Positions 5,586-7,673 of a stretch of DNA of 7,673 nt are shown in pieces. Each line of letters starts with the position of its first letter. Position 1 is the first letter of the stretch. The notes under the pieces were generated by a model that saw only the letters and a program-made list of their open reading frames with translations, did no database searches and had not been told where the DNA came from. The stretch comes from Pseudomonadota bacterium (lineage in GTDB: Bacteria > Pseudomonadota > Gammaproteobacteria > Steroidobacterales > Steroidobacteraceae): NCBI GenBank assembly GCA_021850555.1, contig JAJZLX010000629.1:1-7673 (forward strand), in the 5' to 3' direction. The translations under genes and the position numbers were made by a program.

Positions 5586-7183
5586 TCGAGGTCCTGCTCG
5601 TCGTCCGGCTCGGGTGCAGGGTTCGGGATGCGGGTCTGGCCCTCCTCGCCCTCGGAGCGTTCGCGTTCGGTTTGCTCGGCACTGATCTCGGCGTGCTTAC
5701 GTTCTGCCGCGTCCCGCGCGGCGTGCCACGCGCCCATGATGCTGCGCTCGTACCCGACCCGCTGCGCGAGGTCCAGGGCGTGCATTCGCTCGGCCCGTGA
5801 CTTGGGATTCCACCAGCGCGCGAGCTGCGCTGTCGTAGGATCGGAGCGCGTGTCGCTGCGGGGCGGAGCAGGAGCCGGGGTCGGCGTCGTAACCTGCTCT
5901 CCTCTGGCCATGCGCGATCGCTCGTCCTCGACGATCCTGACGAGATCGGCATCAGCCACCCGAATGCCCTCGCGGGTCGCCAACCGCGCCAGGCGCTCGC
6001 GGAACTCGGCGCTGCCGGTGATCGACACGGCGTCGCCGAACTTCTGGGCGGCAATGCGCAGCGCGACATGCTCGACGTCCCCGCTGTGGTCGAGCACCTC
6101 GATGCGCGAGCGCGTGACGTGCAGCACCTCACGGCCGGTCTCGTCCTTCCAGACCGTCATCCGTGCCGTCTCGTCGCGCTCACGCGTCAGCCGCGCCCTT
6201 GCCGCGTGCGCCTGCCCGTCATCGTCGCTCGCGCGCCCTTCGATCCCTGGTCGGCGCTTCTGGCGCCGCCGCTCGACCTCCTGGCGCGTGTGCAGCGCAT
6301 CGAATGCGGCCTTGAGGCGCTGATACTCGGTCTGCTGTGCCGTGCCGCTCGCCTTCATGGCCGCGCGCAACCCGTCGTATTCGACTTTGGTGCCGCGCTC
6401 GATCCGCACCCCGTACTTCTCTCCGATCTCGCGCAGCACCGCGAGGGCCTGCGCGTGCGCGGACTGTGCCGTCTCCCGCTCGCGGATTGCGTCCACCGCG
6501 ACGGCGTGCGAGGCGTCGCGCTCGCGGCGTAGCGTGTCCTCGCGCGCCACATCCCGTAACCGGTCTTGGCGCGCGAGCGCACGATAGCTGTGATGGTCGA
6601 TGTGCCGCCGCTTCGTCTCGCGCGCGTCCTCTCCCCGCGCAAGGCCCGTGACGCGCGCGGTCATGTCCTGCACCCGACGACCTTGCGCCTTGCGATCGGT
6701 GATGGTCGTGCGCCGCGTTCCGCCCTTGCCGTCCGGGATCGAGTTCACCACGCGTCCGCGTTCGTCCGTTCGATCCACCACGACGTGCGCATGAACATTG
6801 CGATGCACCGTGCCGTCGGCGCCGATGCGCCCCTCATCCCGGTGAATGACGCAGGCCACCACGCGCTCCCCGGTGATGGCCTCGTACTCCTGGCACCAGC
6901 GCTTCATCTTCGCGTGCAGGACCTCGGGGGCCTCGTCGGCCAGGTTCACGATGCCTTCTTTCAGCGGGCTGTATTTTGGGGTTGCCAGCGCACGCCCCGA
7001 GGCCAACGCCATCTTCTGCGCGTACGCCTGCGCGACATCGCCGTCCCTGACGACGAGATTGGGCTCGCGGTCCTTCTCGGGCAGCAGGTACTGGGGATTC
7101 ACCGCCCGGCGGTTGTGCGCCTCACAGAGCATGGGTGAGTGCAGCGGTTTGAAGTGGACTGATGACCCGCGACTTGTCGCCAT
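5573..7183 (-). CDS. mobilization relaxase, MobV (Mob/Pre)-like, with C-terminal LPD7-like domain
   Basis: The product has 536 residues. Relaxases nick one DNA strand at the origin of transfer and pilot it into a recipient. The ATG at 7183 is chosen over the long upstream extension (open to 7609) because AAGGAG (7196-7191) sits 7 nt before it. Near the start is HNRR (23-26), like the HN-R motif of Mob/Pre proteins. Next come HRDE (114-117) and H127-x3-HAHVVVD (131-137), the histidine cluster that binds the metal ion. A long charged, probably coiled-coil region (about 180-340) follows. Residues about 340-412 (from ARMTVWKDETGREV to ATREGIRV) resemble LPD7, a domain common in large relaxases. 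The tail is acidic (PEPDDEQDLEEGR). Codons are very GC-rich, unlike the cargo genes. It is divergent from the gene at 7440, with palindromic DNA between that is the likely target. Relaxase function is certain; the MobV family is likely. Confidence 0.88.
   Translation of the reverse strand: MATSRGSSVHFKPLHSPMLCEAHNRRAVNPQYLLPEKDREPNLVVRDGDVAQAYAQKMALASGRALATPKYSPLKEGIVNLADEAPEVLHAKMKRWCQEYEAITGERVVACVIHRDEGRIGADGTVHRNVHAHVVVDRTDERGRVVNSIPDGKGGTRRTTITDRKAQGRRVQDMTARVTGLARGEDARETKRRHIDHHSYRALARQDRLRDVAREDTLRRERDASHAVAVDAIRERETAQSAHAQALAVLREIGEKYGVRIERGTKVEYDGLRAAMKASGTAQQTEYQRLKAAFDALHTRQEVERRRQKRRPGIEGRASDDDGQAHAARARLTRERDETARMTVWKDETGREVLHVTRSRIEVLDHSGDVEHVALRIAAQKFGDAVSITGSAEFRERLARLATREGIRVADADLVRIVEDERSRMARGEQVTTPTPAPAPPRSDTRSDPTTAQLARWWNPKSRAERMHALDLAQRVGYERSIMGAWHAARDAAERKHAEISAEQTERERSEGEEGQTRIPNPAPEPDDEQDLEEGR
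7169..7180. promoter_or_regulatory. operator-like inverted repeat over relaxase codons 2-5
   Basis: GCGACTTGTCGC, a 5-bp inverted repeat around TT, directly abuts the relaxase start codon (7181-7183) and encodes residues 2-5 (Ala-Thr-Ser-Arg). The identical 12-mer in inverse orientation occurs at 7351-7362 and a variant at 7330-7341. A protein bound here could block relaxase expression; that is inference. Confidence 0.5.
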
Positions 7184-7190
7184 GAAGGAT

Positions 7191-7196
7191 CTCCTT
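7191..7196 (-). promoter_or_regulatory. strong ribosome binding site fixing the relaxase start
   Basis: On the minus strand this reads AAGGAG, 7 nt before the ATG at 7183. It rules in this start over in-frame upstream codons. The complementary AAGGA/TCCTT arms (7185-7196) could in principle fold over it, but the loop would be only two bases. Confidence 0.8.
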
Positions 7197-7203
7197 GGGG
7201 TGC

Positions 7204-7217
7204 AGGGGCTTGCCCCT
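7204..7217. repeat. inverted repeat AGGGGC-TT-GCCCCT
   Basis: A perfect 6-bp stem with a TT loop lies just upstream of the relaxase ribosome binding site. It is one of several perfect palindromes packed into 7169-7423. It may be a structural element of the transfer origin or of the relaxase leader. Confidence 0.4.
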
Positions 7218-7239
7218 TGCCGCAGACACATCCGCCAGG

Positions 7240-7275
7240 ATGCGTAGTGCGCACTACGCATGTCTGCCGACATGC
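7240..7275. other. candidate origin of transfer (oriT)
   Basis: A perfect 22-bp palindrome (ATGCGTAGTGC followed by its reverse complement, 7240-7261) overlaps a second hairpin, GCATGTC-TGCC-GACATGC (7258-7275). GCAGACA (7222-7228) can also pair with TGTCTGC (7261-7267). MobV-type relaxases nick beside a hairpin containing TAGTG, as in the pMV158 and pUB110 origins, and GTAGTGCG here resembles that core. The position about 57 bp upstream of the relaxase start, between divergent mobilization genes, is where an oriT is expected. The nick site and strand are not determined. Confidence 0.55.
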
Positions 7276-7300
7276 CGTGCTTATCCCTATTCCCCTCCCT

Positions 7301-7315
7301 GGGCCCTGTCGGCCC
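7301..7315. repeat. inverted repeat GGGCC-CTGTC-GGCCC
   Basis: A 5-bp perfect stem with a 5-nt loop lies between the candidate oriT and the paired GACAAGTC boxes. At this GC content a 5-bp stem may be chance; it is listed because it belongs to a dense cluster of palindromes. Confidence 0.25.
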
Positions 7316-7329
7316 CGGTGGCGTGCCGC

Positions 7330-7362
7330 GGGACAAGTCCCCTCGGCCCTGCGACAAGTCGC
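7330..7362. promoter_or_regulatory. tandem operator-like boxes, two turns of DNA apart
   Basis: GGGACAAGTCCC (7330-7341) and GCGACAAGTCGC (7351-7362) are 12-bp inverted repeats with the common form GNGACAAGTCNC. They start 21 bp apart, which places them on the same face of the helix. The second is identical to the box at the relaxase start (7169-7180, inverse). They lie 78-110 bp upstream of the gene at 7440, so a dimeric repressor or mobilization accessory protein could bind them to control both divergent genes or to assemble the relaxosome. Confidence 0.5.
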
Positions 7363-7408
7363 GAGCCATGCCCTGCAAGGGCCCACCCCGCAGAGGAATG
7401 GGGAGAGT

Positions 7409-7423
7409 CCCGCACCGTGCGGG
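7409..7423. promoter_or_regulatory. inverted repeat just before the accessory-gene ribosome binding site
   Basis: CCCGCAC-C-GTGCGGG is a perfect 7-bp inverted repeat around one central base, ending 4 nt before the GGAG ribosome binding site (7428-7431). It could be an operator. As RNA the hairpin would need a larger loop, leaving about six pairs. Confidence 0.4.
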
Positions 7424-7439
7424 CAATGGAGATTCGGCA

Positions 7440-7673
7440 ATGGCAACGAAACGAAAGCAGTCGGATGCGGAGCGATTGCTGGCCGCCAAATTCGCAGAGA
7501 TGGAGCCCGACCGGCGCATCCTGACGAGCGCCGATCGGGAGTACATCCGCGGTCTGCTGCGTCGGGGACTGTCCCCCGAGCAGATCGTGCCGGTGTTCAC
7601 CTCGGCCAAGTATCAGGAGCCGGATGTGCGAGCAGTCATCGAGGCGGCGGAGCCGAAGCCATCCGCCCCGCCG
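7440..7673 (+). CDS. small mobilization accessory protein (MobC-like by position), 3' truncated
   Basis: The ATG at 7440 follows GGAG (7428-7431) at an 8-nt spacing and the frame stays open to the window edge, giving 78 visible residues. Most codons end in G or C. The start is very basic (MATKRKQ), followed by helices. Residues about 33-50 (REYIRGLLRRGLSPEQIV) look like a helix-turn-helix-like or DNA-contacting segment. The visible end is Pro/Ala-rich (EPKPSAPP), so a linker may follow. I do not recognise the family. Divergent placement from the relaxase across a palindromic region suggests a DNA-binding relaxosome partner or autoregulator that uses the nearby boxes. Coding is very likely; the function is inferred from context only. 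Confidence 0.65.
   Translation, partial: MATKRKQSDAERLLAAKFAEMEPDRRILTSADREYIRGLLRRGLSPEQIVPVFTSAKYQEPDVRAVIEAAEPKPSAPP

Noticed and set aside
5356..6132. 258-codon minus-strand frame overlapping the relaxase and MchC-like genes
   Set aside because: A Ser/Arg-rich frame-shifted shadow that crosses the ends of two well-supported genes.
5628..7138. Several long plus-strand open frames opposite the relaxase (for example 5628-6323, 6068-6532, 6566-7138)
   Set aside because: They are antisense shadows of a GC-rich gene with clear relaxase motifs; Arg/Ala/Pro-rich products with no domain.
7184..7609. N-terminal extension of the relaxase to an ATG at 7609
   Set aside because: AAGGAG sits directly before the ATG at 7183, relaxase motifs begin right after it, and the extension would run through the palindromic oriT-like region and antisense to the gene at 7440.
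1..7673. tRNA or rRNA genes, CRISPR arrays, insertion sequences
   Set aside because: No tRNA-like cloverleaf or rRNA segment was recognised by eye, no regularly spaced repeats, and no transposase-like product in any frame.

Overview
The window looks like a piece of a mobilizable plasmid or integrated mobile element from a high-GC proteobacterium. The basis is a GC-rich relaxase gene with a divergent accessory gene and a densely palindromic region between them that looks like an origin of transfer. The host genus cannot be fixed from sequence alone; a gammaproteobacterium is my guess.

Layout. Positions 1-216 hold the 3' end of an unrecognised plus-strand gene. Positions about 190-490 hold a doubtful, possibly frameshifted minus-strand zinc-ribbon reading. 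Positions 576-988 hold no gene I can support. A four-gene plus-strand cargo then runs from 989 to 5533: a pesticin/T4-lysozyme-like muramidase (989-2020), a membrane-anchored ankyrin-repeat protein (2210-3103), an HlyC/MceI/MchD-like acyltransferase (3213-3659) and an MchC/MceJ-like protein (3614-5533). The relaxase (5573-7183, minus) converges on this cargo. The control region is 7184-7439. A truncated plus-strand gene (7440-7673), probably a mobilization accessory protein, runs off the right end.

How the genes may work together. The last two cargo genes resemble the pair that, in class IIb microcin clusters (MceI/MceJ, MchD/MchC), joins a glycosylated siderophore to the C-terminus of the microcin. 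No ordinary small microcin precursor is visible. However, the muramidase begins with a 15-residue segment, MRKLTPRQVSALSAA, that closely follows class II microcin leaders. My main hypothesis is a large, microcin-like bacteriocin whose warhead is a peptidoglycan hydrolase. The ankyrin protein would be the candidate immunity factor and the MceIJ-like pair the candidate tailoring machinery. This is inference. The tail of the muramidase is not serine-rich, the acyltransferase has Tyr where HlyC has its catalytic His, and no exporter lies in the window.

The toxin and ankyrin genes are visibly more AT-rich than the relaxase, so the window is a mosaic. Imperfect 38-column direct repeats (539-575 and 5548-5585), one of them at the relaxase 3' end, bracket the cargo and may mark how it joined the mobilization backbone.
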